Shown here piece by piece: positions 1-8,233 of a stretch of DNA of 64,000 nucleotides (position 1 is the first letter of the stretch; each line of letters begins with the position of its first letter). The translations under genes were made by a program, and so were the position numbers. This stretch comes from Verrucomicrobiales bacterium (GTDB taxonomy: Bacteria; Verrucomicrobiota; Verrucomicrobiia; Limisphaerales; J093). The stretch is from NCBI GenBank assembly GCA_024233305.1, contig JACKPV010000025.1, positions 1 to 64,000 on the forward strand, read 5' to 3'. The notes below the pieces were generated by a model. That model was not told the DNA's origin and did not search any database. It worked only from the letters and a program-made list of their open reading frames with translations.

Positions 1-150
1 ACCGGCTCGCTGGCGCCGTCCAACTGGGAGGCCATCCCGACCGTCCCGGGTCCAATCGATCCCCTCGGGTGGGGCATCCGCCGCGTCCCGCCCGGCAATC
101 GCCCCGCCAACGCGCGGTTCTACCGCCTTTCCGTCGAGCTCGAGCCATGA
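1..150 (+). CDS. C-terminal end of a probable secreted protein (5' end outside the window)
   Basis: Frame 1 is open from the first base to a TGA at 148-150 and gives 49 residues ending in NARFYRLSVELEP. In Verrucomicrobiota many exported proteins (LamG, immunoglobulin-like or autotransporter-type) end in a short tail containing F-Y/F-R-L; this looks like such a tail, often the last line of a results-type repeat. No domain can be recognised from so short a piece. The assignment to a secreted protein rests only on this tail and is inference; coding status is supported by the open frame and GC-rich third positions. Confidence 0.55.
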   Translation, partial: TGSLAPSNWEAIPTVPGPIDPLGWGIRRVPPGNRPANARFYRLSVELEP

Positions 151-649
151 CCCGGGTCTGAATCGTCTCGCCCAGCGCCCAGCATTCCTTAGTCTCACCT
201 TGAGCGCGTTCGCGATGGGCACGCGAGATCACTGAGGAGTCACCGGAATCGACGAGCCAGTTCCCCTCACCCGCCCTGCGGGCACCCTTTCCCCATCGCA
301 TGGGGAGAGAGACGGGGTGAGGGGTCGCTGTAGTATATCTCGCGAGCTGCACAGGATGTCGCCACTATGGCTGAATCCTCCCTCCGGCTCCGCCGACGGG
401 ACGTTCGGCAGTAGATCGGAGTTGCAAAAATGCCCTCGTCCCTCCCAAGGGCTTCCGCCGCCAGCCACCGCGCGGAGTGGATTCTGCGGCAAGCTTGACT
501 TCCAGCGGGGTCAGTGGAATAAGATGGCTATGGTATTTCCCCAGCCGCCTTGAACTCCGAAAAAACCGAGATGCGCACCAGCGCGGTCTGCCAGACACGC
601 TGAGACTGGTTTCTTCCTCCTCGGACTGACAAACTTGGGCTAACCACTT
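151..649. other. Gene-free spacer of about 500 bp
   Basis: No convincing gene is present between the tail at 150 and the ATG at 650. The left half contains a nested inverted repeat (263-324) flanked by sequence that translates on the minus strand into a peptide of the LTPSLSP..GERV type, a signature of intergenic repeat DNA rather than protein. The right half (about 400-640) has no repeat, tRNA-like or terminator-like structure I could identify; the promoter of the gene at 650 should be here, but no good -35/-10 pair stands out. Confidence 0.6.
263..324. repeat. Nested inverted repeat of the CCCCTCACCC...GGGTGAGGGG intergenic class
   Basis: CCCCTCACCC at 263-272 pairs perfectly with GGGTGAGGGG at 315-324. 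Inside it TCCCCAT (290-296) pairs with ATGGGGA (300-306) around a 3-base loop. The element has the look of the widespread short palindromic intergenic repeat whose translation gives spurious LTPSLSP-type peptides. It may fold in RNA after the upstream gene stops at 150 and so act as a transcript end, but there is no T-run, so it is called a repeat rather than a terminator. Confidence 0.7.
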
Positions 650-1879
650 ATGAACACCATCCTTGGACTCCCGCGTCAACACGCACCCTCGGAACGCTGC
701 AGCAATTGCGTCCTGCCCCTTTCGGTCGTGCCCCAAGCACCGGGAAACGACCGGGTCTGCAAGTTCTGCGGCAGCATGCCGGACAGGCCTTCGCACCCCG
801 CCGACAGCGAACCCAAGACCGCGCAACTTGAGGCCATGCTGAACCGGGTCCGGGAACTAGGAAGGGGGTGCTCCTACGACTGCCTGATCGGTTTGAGCGG
901 CGGGCGGGACAGCAGCTATCTGGCGTGGTTGCTCCGACGGAAGCACGGCTTGCGCTGCTTCGGCGCCTACTATCGGACCCCGTTCACCCCCGACGTGATT
1001 GATGCCAATGTCCGGCGGGTTTCGGAACGGCTGGGAATCCCCCTGACGGAAATCCAGGTTTCGCGGCAGGAGCATCTGGAGGTTGCCCGCGCCTATTTCT
1101 TGAAATGGCGGGCGGACCCGAAGCCGGAGTACATCAACCTGATGTGCGCTTCATGCAAGCTTCTGAACCGGGAGGTCTTTCGACTGGCCAAGGCCAATGG
1201 CCTCCGGGCGATCATCTTCGGGGGAAACGAAAGGGAGCAGGTTCAATTCACGCCCTCGCATCGCGAAAGCAAGGGAGGCGCTGCAGCGCATACGTTCCTT
1301 GCCCAACTCTCGAGGTCCATCCACATCGCCCGCCGCGGATTCCGCCTGGTGGCCGACGTGCCGCCCGGCAGGCTGGGCATCTCCGTCAAGGCCGCGGTGA
1401 TGTACATCAACCCGCACACGCCGCTTCTGCGCCTCAGATACCCGGGAATCATGAGTGTCGAGTACTTCCGCTATTCGAACTGGCGGGAAGACGAGTGCAT
1501 CCGGACGATTACCGAGGAACTCGGCTGGCAGCTTCCAGAGGGCGTATCGGAAACCTGGCGGGCGGACTGCGACATCGCCGCGCTCAAGAACTACATGTTC
1601 TTCAAGACGGTCGGCGCAACCTACAGCGACGCCCTGTTCAGCAACCTGATTCGGGACGGCCAGCTCACCCGTGAACAGGCGCTGGATCGTATCAAACGCG
1701 GACACGGACTGGCCGAAGCCCAGATCGAACGGGCCATGAAGACGCTGGGACTGTCCATGGATCTGATCGATCGTGACGCGTTGGCCCGCGCACGGAGCGC
1801 CGACGGCTGCAGTGCCGCCCCAGGCCCCGGCAATCCTGGAGACCACGCAAGCACACCCGCGGCGGCGCCGGCAAAGTGA
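650..1879 (+). CDS. N-acetyl sugar amidotransferase (WbpG/PseA-like ATP pyrophosphatase)
   Basis: A 409-residue protein of the family that uses ATP and ammonia (from a HisH-type partner) to turn an N-acetyl group into an acetamidino group on surface sugars. Visible features: a zinc-ribbon-like set C17-x2-C20...C37-x2-C40, the PP-loop SGGRDSS at 83-89 (usual form SGGKDSS; here Lys is replaced by Arg), and a second CASC pair near residue 167. Family members sit in O-antigen or flagellin-glycan clusters; here no HisH/HisF partner or glycosyltransferase is adjacent, so the substrate is unknown. The C-terminal 30 residues are Ala/Pro-rich and probably disordered. It appears monocistronic; the ATG at 650 is the first start ahead of the cysteine motif. 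Confidence 0.85.
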   Translation: MNTILGLPRQHAPSERCSNCVLPLSVVPQAPGNDRVCKFCGSMPDRPSHPADSEPKTAQLEAMLNRVRELGRGCSYDCLIGLSGGRDSSYLAWLLRRKHGLRCFGAYYRTPFTPDVIDANVRRVSERLGIPLTEIQVSRQEHLEVARAYFLKWRADPKPEYINLMCASCKLLNREVFRLAKANGLRAIIFGGNEREQVQFTPSHRESKGGAAAHTFLAQLSRSIHIARRGFRLVADVPPGRLGISVKAAVMYINPHTPLLRLRYPGIMSVEYFRYSNWREDECIRTITEELGWQLPEGVSETWRADCDIAALKNYMFFKTVGATYSDALFSNLIRDGQLTREQALDRIKRGHGLAEAQIERAMKTLGLSMDLIDRDALARARSADGCSAAPGPGNPGDHASTPAAAPAK

Positions 1880-2108
1880 GGCTTCCCCAAGGCCCCGACG
1901 GCTCCGCATCGCCTGCTGAAAGTGGCCACAGCGCCCGCTCGGGACCGGCATCCGCGGACCCAGGGCGGGATCGCGCGGTAACCCCGGGGTTGCCCGTCCG
2001 GGAAGGAAGGCAGGCCGTGAGTCCGCCTCATCCGACCAGCGCTCCTGATGGTCGGGGTGGGCCCAAATCCCACTCGCCAACGGCGGCCGGGTGCGCGTGA
2101 ATGCGCCC

Positions 2109-5075
2109 ATGACATTCGCGTCCGACCTCTCCCGTCGCGCTTTCCTGGCGCGGCTCGGCCAGCTTGGCATCACCGTGAGCGCCGCCGGAGCGGTTTCCGT
2201 CGTCGCCGCGACCGGGGCCCGAGAACAGCCGGTCGTCCGTTTCCCGGGCCCCTGGCAGTTTCAACTGCCCAAGGGCGCGATCATCCTCGTCAGCGACCGG
2301 CAACTCGAAGACCTTGCCGACCCGGATCGCGAAGTGGATCTGAGCCTCAGCGCCACGCCGAACAAGACGACCCTTCGCCGCCTGTGCACCGAGCACGCCG
2401 CCCGCGGCGCTCGCACCATCATCCTCGCCTTTGACGAGTTCTGGTCCCAATACCGCGCCGGCCAGGGCGGCAGGCCACGTCAGCTCACCCCGGACACCGA
2501 CGCCTGCATCCGGCACATCGCGCGGATCAGCGAGACGCTCAAATCCTTCGGGCTCGGGCTGGAATTGAGCCTCCTGAGCCCGCTGGAGATCGGCGCCGGC
2601 TATGTGCGCGAAACCGGCGAATCGGGTCGTTGGGCGCATTACCGCGAAGGCTGGCGGGATCCCGCAACCGGCCGCTACACGGTGTCGCTTTGGGCCCAGG
2701 AACGCTGGACCAACAACAAGGGCACCATCGAACTCGAACGTACCGGCGTGCGCGCCTTCGCCTTCCGCGAACGCCGCATCGGGCGGACCGCCTTCTACGC
2801 CGTGTCACCCGACGAAATCGTGGAACTCCACCCGCCGGCGGAACTCGAGACAGCGGCCACCGGTTGGAGCAGCAAACAGCGCCACCTCATCGTGCGCGGC
2901 GAAGGCAACACCGACGTCGGACCGCTTGATCGGGTCCTCGTCGTGGTGACCTACGCCACGCCCGAGATGGATTACTTCAGTCCGCGCGCCCTGCCCTTTC
3001 TCGTTGAACTGGTCCGCCGGTATCATGCGGCCGGGATTCCGCTGAACGGGCTCTACGCGGATGAAATGCACATTCAGCAGGACTGGGGTTATGCGAACCA
3101 TCACGAGGAGGGCCAGTTCGCGCTGCGTTATCTGACCCCGAATCTCGGCGCCGAATTCGCCCGCCGCCATGGCCCCGAGTTCGCCGATTTCGACAAGTGG
3201 CTCGTCTACTTCGCCGGCGGTCAGCACGGGTTCTACCCGGATCTGCAAGCCCGGCTGCCCGCCCGGCACGTGGTTGGGGAGAGCCCCGAGGACGTGGCCC
3301 GGACCGCCCTGCTTCGTCGCCGTTACTTCCAGCTCCTGCAGGACACGGTGGTCGGGCTGTTCGCCCGCGCCAGGGACTCCGCCGAAGCGCTTTATGGGCA
3401 CGCGCTCGAATCCCGCGCGCACGCCACCTGGGCGCAGAGCCCGACGATCGATTTCTGGGACGCGGGCGACCAGCCACAGGCGCCGCGGCAGTACGAATAC
3501 ACGCCGGATTTCCTGTGGTCGAACACCGTCCAGCAGGCCGCCAGCGCGTGCGCCGATTACTTCAAGTGGAACGAGTTCCTCACCGGCGGCGGGAACGATC
3601 ATGCCGAGGGCGGTTGGTCGGACCGCAACTACTACGGGCTCGCCCTCGCCTGTTCGACCGGCAGCCTCAACCGCGTCCCGAACGCCTACGCCGCCGCCTG
3701 GGGCATGCCGGCGGCTGTTCACCGGCGGCATCGCGCGCTTGAGAATGCCTTCGGTTGCTCGCCGGATCCCGCGTTCGCGGCGGTCGGCGATTGCGCGCAC
3801 CGCGAGGTTCCCGTCCTGTTCCTGTATCCCTCCTCGCTCGTGGCCACCGAGGAACGCTTCGGCTCCTGGATGACGCAATACGGCTACGCCAACTACATCA
3901 CCCCCGAGAAGCTGATCGAACACGGGCGAATCGTTGACGGCCGCATCGATCTGTTGGGGCGTCAGTACGGAGCGGTGGCGGTCCTGTTCGAACCACTGCC
4001 GCCCGCCGGTCTGCTGCCGCTGCTGACGGACTTCGCCCGCGAGGGAGGCGCGTTGATCTGGTCCGGTCCCCCACCCCGGCTCGATCTCGCCGGCAAACCG
4101 GTGCTCGCCCCCTGGCAGGAACTCTTCGGTGCCGCCGGGCTGGGTTTCGGGCGTGAAGGGCTGGTGGCCGCCGGGGGACGCATCGAGTTCGACGGCGCGC
4201 TTGCCCCGGTGCCTGCGCAGACCATCCTGACCTCGTTTCTCGTAGACCACATCTACCCGGTGATCCCGCAGGCCGGAACGGAGGTGGTTGCCCGGAGCGC
4301 CGACCGCACCCTGGGCCTGCACCGGCGCATGGCCGGCGGCGGCACAACGACCTTCCTGGGCTGTCGTCCGCGGGATGATCAGGCCGCCTCGCTGGGCTAC
4401 GAAGTGCGCACCTGGTTTGAGATCCTGCGCTCGCTGGGAGCGTATCCGCCGAGCCGGCCCGACCTCGAGCGTAACGACCATCCCTGCGTCGTCTCGAGGG
4501 AATCGCCCTACCTCGCGACGCGCTTTCCCAACGGCGCCCTCGCGGTCGCGGCCCATTACCGTCGGCATGTCGAGAGCTGGCCGGGCGGCTTTCACCGCGA
4601 CGCCGCGGAGGACGAACGGATGCTCGCGGCGAATCCGCTCCCACCCGACAGCCTGGAACTGGACCGGTTCCGTCTCGCGGGCGATACGGTGGACTATCGC
4701 GGCAGGCTGGTCATGAGCTACCGCCGGGATGCGGACGGGGGACTGGCAGCCTTCGCCGGCCATGACACCGACCGGATCCGCATCGATGGACGCGAGTGGC
4801 GCTTTGGGGATCGGGCGCTGCCTTTCGTGGCGTGGGCGCCGGTGGCGACCGAACGCCAGGTGCCACAAGGTGCCGTGATGGAGATCTGGGTCCACGGCAC
4901 GGGACAATTGACCATCCCGCGCAGCGGCTCCGCCGGTGAAGGCCGGCTGGTCACGGAAGGCGGCCAACCAGGATTCGCCGGGAACGAAGTCGCTGCCCGC
5001 GTCGGGGAGAAAACCGTCGAGTTCGAGGCCGGCCCCGGTCGAGCCCAGGGGCGCCTGTTCCTCCTCCCGGCTTGA
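2109..5075 (+). CDS. Tat-exported large protein of unknown family, glycosidase-like
   Basis: A 988-residue protein. From the ATG at 2109 the N-terminus carries SRRAFLARLG followed by a hydrophobic stretch, a typical twin-arginine export signal, so it is predicted periplasmic and folded before export. A GTG at 2091 would add six residues. The central part has a TIM-barrel flavour (a strand ending LYADEMH near residue 320, with aromatic- and acid-rich loops), and residues about 570-770 resemble the glutamine-amidotransferase-like domain found in GH42-type enzymes. I cannot place it in a named glycoside hydrolase family. It stands 60 bp upstream of the HAD gene and may share its transcript, which suggests sugar release outside and phosphosugar handling inside; that link is inference. 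Confidence 0.7.
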   Translation: MTFASDLSRRAFLARLGQLGITVSAAGAVSVVAATGAREQPVVRFPGPWQFQLPKGAIILVSDRQLEDLADPDREVDLSLSATPNKTTLRRLCTEHAARGARTIILAFDEFWSQYRAGQGGRPRQLTPDTDACIRHIARISETLKSFGLGLELSLLSPLEIGAGYVRETGESGRWAHYREGWRDPATGRYTVSLWAQERWTNNKGTIELERTGVRAFAFRERRIGRTAFYAVSPDEIVELHPPAELETAATGWSSKQRHLIVRGEGNTDVGPLDRVLVVVTYATPEMDYFSPRALPFLVELVRRYHAAGIPLNGLYADEMHIQQDWGYANHHEEGQFALRYLTPNLGAEFARRHGPEFADFDKWLVYFAGGQHGFYPDLQARLPARHVVGESPEDVARTALLRRRYFQLLQDTVVGLFARARDSAEALYGHALESRAHATWAQSPTIDFWDAGDQPQAPRQYEYTPDFLWSNTVQQAASACADYFKWNEFLTGGGNDHAEGGWSDRNYYGLALACSTGSLNRVPNAYAAAWGMPAAVHRRHRALENAFGCSPDPAFAAVGDCAHREVPVLFLYPSSLVATEERFGSWMTQYGYANYITPEKLIEHGRIVDGRIDLLGRQYGAVAVLFEPLPPAGLLPLLTDFAREGGALIWSGPPPRLDLAGKPVLAPWQELFGAAGLGFGREGLVAAGGRIEFDGALAPVPAQTILTSFLVDHIYPVIPQAGTEVVARSADRTLGLHRRMAGGGTTTFLGCRPRDDQAASLGYEVRTWFEILRSLGAYPPSRPDLERNDHPCVVSRESPYLATRFPNGALAVAAHYRRHVESWPGGFHRDAAEDERMLAANPLPPDSLELDRFRLAGDTVDYRGRLVMSYRRDADGGLAAFAGHDTDRIRIDGREWRFGDRALPFVAWAPVATERQVPQGAVMEIWVHGTGQLTIPRSGSAGEGRLVTEGGQPGFAGNEVAARVGEKTVEFEAGPGRAQGRLFLLPA

Positions 5076-5135
5076 ATCCTGCCTCCGCGGGGACCGACGT
5101 TGACAGGGCGGGGCCGGGCGGGTACTCAGGTCGCG

Positions 5136-5972
5136 ATGATCTCTACGGAAGCGTTTTCCGGCCGGGTGGAATTCAGTCCCTCGTTCGCGCCGCGCCCCGG
5201 CATCAGCCACGTGCTCTTCGATTTCGACGGCACCCTCTCGCTGATCCGGCAGGGCTGGCCCGACGTCATGGTGCCGATGTTCGCCGAGTATATGCCACCC
5301 GTGGCAGGTGAGTCCAAGGAAGACCGGCAGCGCCTGGCGTTCGAGGACATCATGCGCCTCAACGGCAAGCAAACCATCTACCAGATGATTCAGCTCGCCG
5401 ACCGCATCCGCGAACGGGGCGGGGACCCGCGCGAGCCGCTCTGGTACAAGCATGAATACCTGCGCCGCCTGGATGAACGCATCGCGGGGCGGGTTGCCGG
5501 CCTGAAATCGGGCGCCGTTCAACCGGATGCCCTGCTCGTCCACCGGGCGCGACACCTGCTTGAGCTGCTCCAGAAACGCGGCCTCCCGCTCTATCTGGCC
5601 AGCGGCACTGACGAGCAGTTCGTCAAGCAGGAGGCCGAACTGCTGGATGTCGCCCGCTACTTCGAGGGCCGCATCTACGGTGCGCTCGACGACTACAAGC
5701 AGTTCAGCAAGAAGATGGTCATCGACCGGATCCTCCGCGAAAACAACATTCCCGGCGAACTGCTGCTTTCCTTCGGCGACGGCTACGTCGAGATCCAGAA
5801 CACCCGCGAAGTCGGCGGCCTCGCCATCGCGGTGGCCAGCGACGAGGCCAACAATGGCTCGGGCAACATGGATGAATGGAAGCGTCAACGCCTCCTGGGC
5901 GTCGGGGCCGACGTCGTCATTCCCGACTTCCGCGACGCCGCGATTCTGTTGGAGCAGATCTTCACCAAATGA
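5136..5972 (+). CDS. HAD-superfamily phosphatase/phosphoglycomutase-like hydrolase
   Basis: A 278-residue cytoplasmic HAD hydrolase. Motif I is FDFDGTLS about 30 residues in, with the nucleophile and acid aspartates; motif II is the ASGT segment; the conserved Lys lies in the KQFSKK region; motif IV is FGDG. A helical cap of roughly 100 residues sits between motifs I and II, as in beta-phosphoglucomutase-type members. A TTG at 5100 is open but the ATG at 5136 gives the more normal N-terminus. The stop TGA overlaps the next start (ATGA at 5969-5972), so the three genes 5136-8103 are probably translationally coupled. The substrate is likely a sugar phosphate, inferred from the PfkB kinase in the same unit. 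Confidence 0.85.
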   Translation: MISTEAFSGRVEFSPSFAPRPGISHVLFDFDGTLSLIRQGWPDVMVPMFAEYMPPVAGESKEDRQRLAFEDIMRLNGKQTIYQMIQLADRIRERGGDPREPLWYKHEYLRRLDERIAGRVAGLKSGAVQPDALLVHRARHLLELLQKRGLPLYLASGTDEQFVKQEAELLDVARYFEGRIYGALDDYKQFSKKMVIDRILRENNIPGELLLSFGDGYVEIQNTREVGGLAIAVASDEANNGSGNMDEWKRQRLLGVGADVVIPDFRDAAILLEQIFTK

Positions 5973-7078
5973 AACCGCCCGAACCGCTCGATCTCACCCG
6001 GCTCCGCGCCTTTCCCCTCGCGGAACGCCGCAGCCTTTCCCGGCTCGAGGAAATCCTGGTTGAACCCGCGGACGAGCCGCCGCCCCTTTCCGAAACCCAG
6101 TTGGCCCTGGTCCGCGAATGCGCCGACCACATCCGTGCCGCGCTTGCCCGGCGGGCCGGAGTGATGCTCATCTACGGGGCGCACCTGATCAAGAACGGCG
6201 GCCAATTGCTGCTCATCCGTTGCCTGGACGCGGGTTGGGTCACGCACCTGGCCACCAACGGCGCGGGCACGATCCACGACTGGGAGTTCGCCTTTCAGGG
6301 CCGGTCCACCGAAAGCGTGCGGGACAACGTCGCGGAAGGCCGGTTCGGCACCTGGGACGAAACCGGACGTTACATCAACCTCGCCGTCCTCCTGGGCGGC
6401 CTCCACAGTCAGGGCTACGGCCACGCCCTGGGCAGCTTCATCTATCGTGACGGCGCGACCCTGCCGGACCCGGAGGATCTCGAACGACTGATCCGCGAAC
6501 GCCCGGACGATCCGCTGACGCCGGCCCGGGCGGAAGTCCTCGATTGGATGCGCCGCACGGGTTCGCCCCCCGGCCCGCTGATGGTGCCCCACCCCGAGCG
6601 CAATGCCAGCGTGCTCGCCAATGCCATCCGCCACGAGGTCCCGCTCACCGTGCATCCGGGCATCGGTTACGACATCATCACCAACCACCCGCTGTTCCAG
6701 GGCGCCGCCATTGGCCGGGGCGCGGCCGTGGATTTCCGCCGGTTCGCCGCCGCCGTCGAATCCCTGGACGGCGGGGTCGTGCTCTCGATCGGCTCCGCCA
6801 TCATGGGACCGCAGGTGTTCGAGAAGGCGATGAGTTGCGTCAACAACCTCCGCCTCCAGGCCGGCCGGCCGGTCGTGCGCGACCACACCATCTACGTCGT
6901 CGATCTGCAGGACGGCGGCGGTTGGGACTGGGACCAGGGCGAACCGCCGCGCGACAATCCGGCCTACTACCTGCGCTTCTGCAAGAGTTACGCCCGCATG
7001 GGCGGACGGATGCGCTACGTGCAGTGCGACAACATCGCCTTCCTCCACAACCTCCACCACACCCTCTCCCGCGCATGA
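5969..7078 (+). CDS. Unrecognised 369-residue protein between a HAD phosphatase and a PfkB kinase
   Basis: I do not recognise this protein with certainty. Conspicuous blocks are a Gly/His-rich ATNGAGTIHDWE segment near residue 95, VHPGIGYDIITNHP in the middle, then a GSAIMGPQVFEKAM block. The last two recall the NAD-binding fold of deoxyhypusine-synthase-like proteins, but similarity by eye is faint. No signal peptide or membrane segment is visible, so it should be cytosolic. Both ends overlap neighbours by ATGA (5969-5972 and 7075-7078), implying stoichiometric expression with the HAD phosphatase and sugar kinase. A role as an isomerase, dehydrogenase or transferase on the shared phosphosugar is plausible but unproven. 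The ATG at 5969 is chosen because it overlaps the upstream stop. Confidence 0.8.
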   Translation: MKPPEPLDLTRLRAFPLAERRSLSRLEEILVEPADEPPPLSETQLALVRECADHIRAALARRAGVMLIYGAHLIKNGGQLLLIRCLDAGWVTHLATNGAGTIHDWEFAFQGRSTESVRDNVAEGRFGTWDETGRYINLAVLLGGLHSQGYGHALGSFIYRDGATLPDPEDLERLIRERPDDPLTPARAEVLDWMRRTGSPPGPLMVPHPERNASVLANAIRHEVPLTVHPGIGYDIITNHPLFQGAAIGRGAAVDFRRFAAAVESLDGGVVLSIGSAIMGPQVFEKAMSCVNNLRLQAGRPVVRDHTIYVVDLQDGGGWDWDQGEPPRDNPAYYLRFCKSYARMGGRMRYVQCDNIAFLHNLHHTLSRA

Positions 7079-8103
7079 CCCCGGAACGCTTCGAGGAAAT
7101 TACCGGCCGGTACGCCGGCCTGCGCGTCGTCGTCATCGGCGACTTCTGCCTGGATCGCTACCTCGAGATCGATCCCGCGCGCGCCGAAACCTCGATCGAG
7201 ACCGGTCTCCCCGTGCATAATGTCACCCGTGTGCGCAGCCAACCCGGGGCGGCGGGCACCATTCTCAACAACCTCGTCGCGCTCGGCGTCGGCCGGTTGC
7301 ATCCGGTCGGTTTTTGCGGTGAAGACGGCGAGGGCTTCGAACTCCGGCGCGCGCTGGCCGCCAAGCCCGGCGTCGCCCTGGACCATTTCCTCGAAACGCC
7401 CGCGCGCCGGACGTTCGTCTACTGCAAGCCGCTCATCATGGAACCAGGGGAACCTCCGCGGGAACTGAACCGGCTCGACTCGAAGAACTGGACCGCGACG
7501 CCGGACGCCGTTGCCACGCAGGTGGCGAAATCACTCGCGACTCTGGCCGCAGAGGCGGATGCGATCATCGCGCTCGACCAGGTGGACGTCGCGGAAACCG
7601 GCGTCATCACCGCCCCCGTGCGCGAGGCACTGGGGAGTCTGGGCCAGACACATCCCAACTTGCCGATTCTGGCCGACAGTCGGCGGGGTTTGCGCGGCTT
7701 CCCGCCGGTTATCTTCAAAATGAACCGGGGGGAACTGGCCGCGCTGCTCGATCACGAAACATCAATCGGCCTGCCAGCCGTCCGGGAACAAGCCGCCACC
7801 CTCGCCGCCCGCAACCAACGCCCGGTCTTCGTCAGCCTGGCCGAGGAAGGCATCGTCGGGGCCATGGCGAACGGCGCCACGACACATGTGCCAGCCCTGC
7901 CTCTGCGCGGTGAGATCGACATCGTCGGGGCCGGCGACTCGGTGACCGCAAACCTCGCCACCGCCCTGGCCGCCGGGGCGACGCTGGCGGAGGCGCTCGA
8001 ACTGGCCACCCTGGCCTCCTCGCTCGTCATCCACCAACTCGGCACGACGGGCACGGCTTCCGTTTCCCAGATGCGCCAACTGGCCGCGGATCACGCTCGC
8101 TGA
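7075..8103 (+). CDS. PfkB-family carbohydrate kinase (RfaE/HldE kinase-domain type)
   Basis: A 342-residue ribokinase-fold kinase. The N-terminal strand VVVIGDFCLDRY and the following Gly-rich GAAGTILNNLVALG match the substrate-binding start of RfaE/HldE-type kinases, and the C-terminal DIVGAGDSVTANL contains the catalytic Asp and anion hole of the PfkB signature 2. It phosphorylates a sugar or sugar phosphate with ATP; heptose 7-phosphate is one candidate because of the RfaE resemblance, but there is no nucleotidyltransferase domain fused or adjacent. It is the last gene of the ATGA-coupled trio. The start at 7075 overlaps the previous stop, and an open extension upstream is antisense to codon use of the preceding gene and not credible. 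Confidence 0.87.
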   Translation: MTPERFEEITGRYAGLRVVVIGDFCLDRYLEIDPARAETSIETGLPVHNVTRVRSQPGAAGTILNNLVALGVGRLHPVGFCGEDGEGFELRRALAAKPGVALDHFLETPARRTFVYCKPLIMEPGEPPRELNRLDSKNWTATPDAVATQVAKSLATLAAEADAIIALDQVDVAETGVITAPVREALGSLGQTHPNLPILADSRRGLRGFPPVIFKMNRGELAALLDHETSIGLPAVREQAATLAARNQRPVFVSLAEEGIVGAMANGATTHVPALPLRGEIDIVGAGDSVTANLATALAAGATLAEALELATLASSLVIHQLGTTGTASVSQMRQLAADHAR

Positions 8104-8210
8104 GTCGCGGGCGGCACGTCCCCTTCCGAGCGAGCGCCCGGTTCCGATCCGGCTCTGCCTGAAAGCCGCGACCTCCGCCAACATCGGCGCAAAACGGCCT
8201 TGACCTTTCT

Positions 8211-8227
8211 ACTTTGCATGACAAAGT
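8211..8227. promoter_or_regulatory. Palindromic operator ACTTTG-N5-CAAAGT
   Basis: ACTTTG (8211-8216) and CAAAGT (8222-8227) form a perfect 6-bp inverted repeat around CATGA. It ends six bases before the ATG at 8234, and a TTGACC at 8200-8205 could be a -35 box, putting the palindrome over the -10 region. A second copy (9221-9235) precedes ispH. The natural candidate to bind both is the winged-helix protein encoded at 8875-9183. Confidence 0.6.
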
Positions 8228-8233
8228 GGATGC

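Noticed and set aside
229..492. Short minus-strand open frame including an LTPSLSP..GERV peptide
   Set aside because: This peptide is the translation of a common intergenic repeat; the frame has no start context or domain.
2805..5888. Long minus-strand open frame of over 1000 codons opposite the Tat-exported protein and HAD genes
   Set aside because: It is a GC-driven antisense shadow; its residue make-up is Arg/Gly/Asp/His-rich with no domain, while the plus strand has recognisable motifs.
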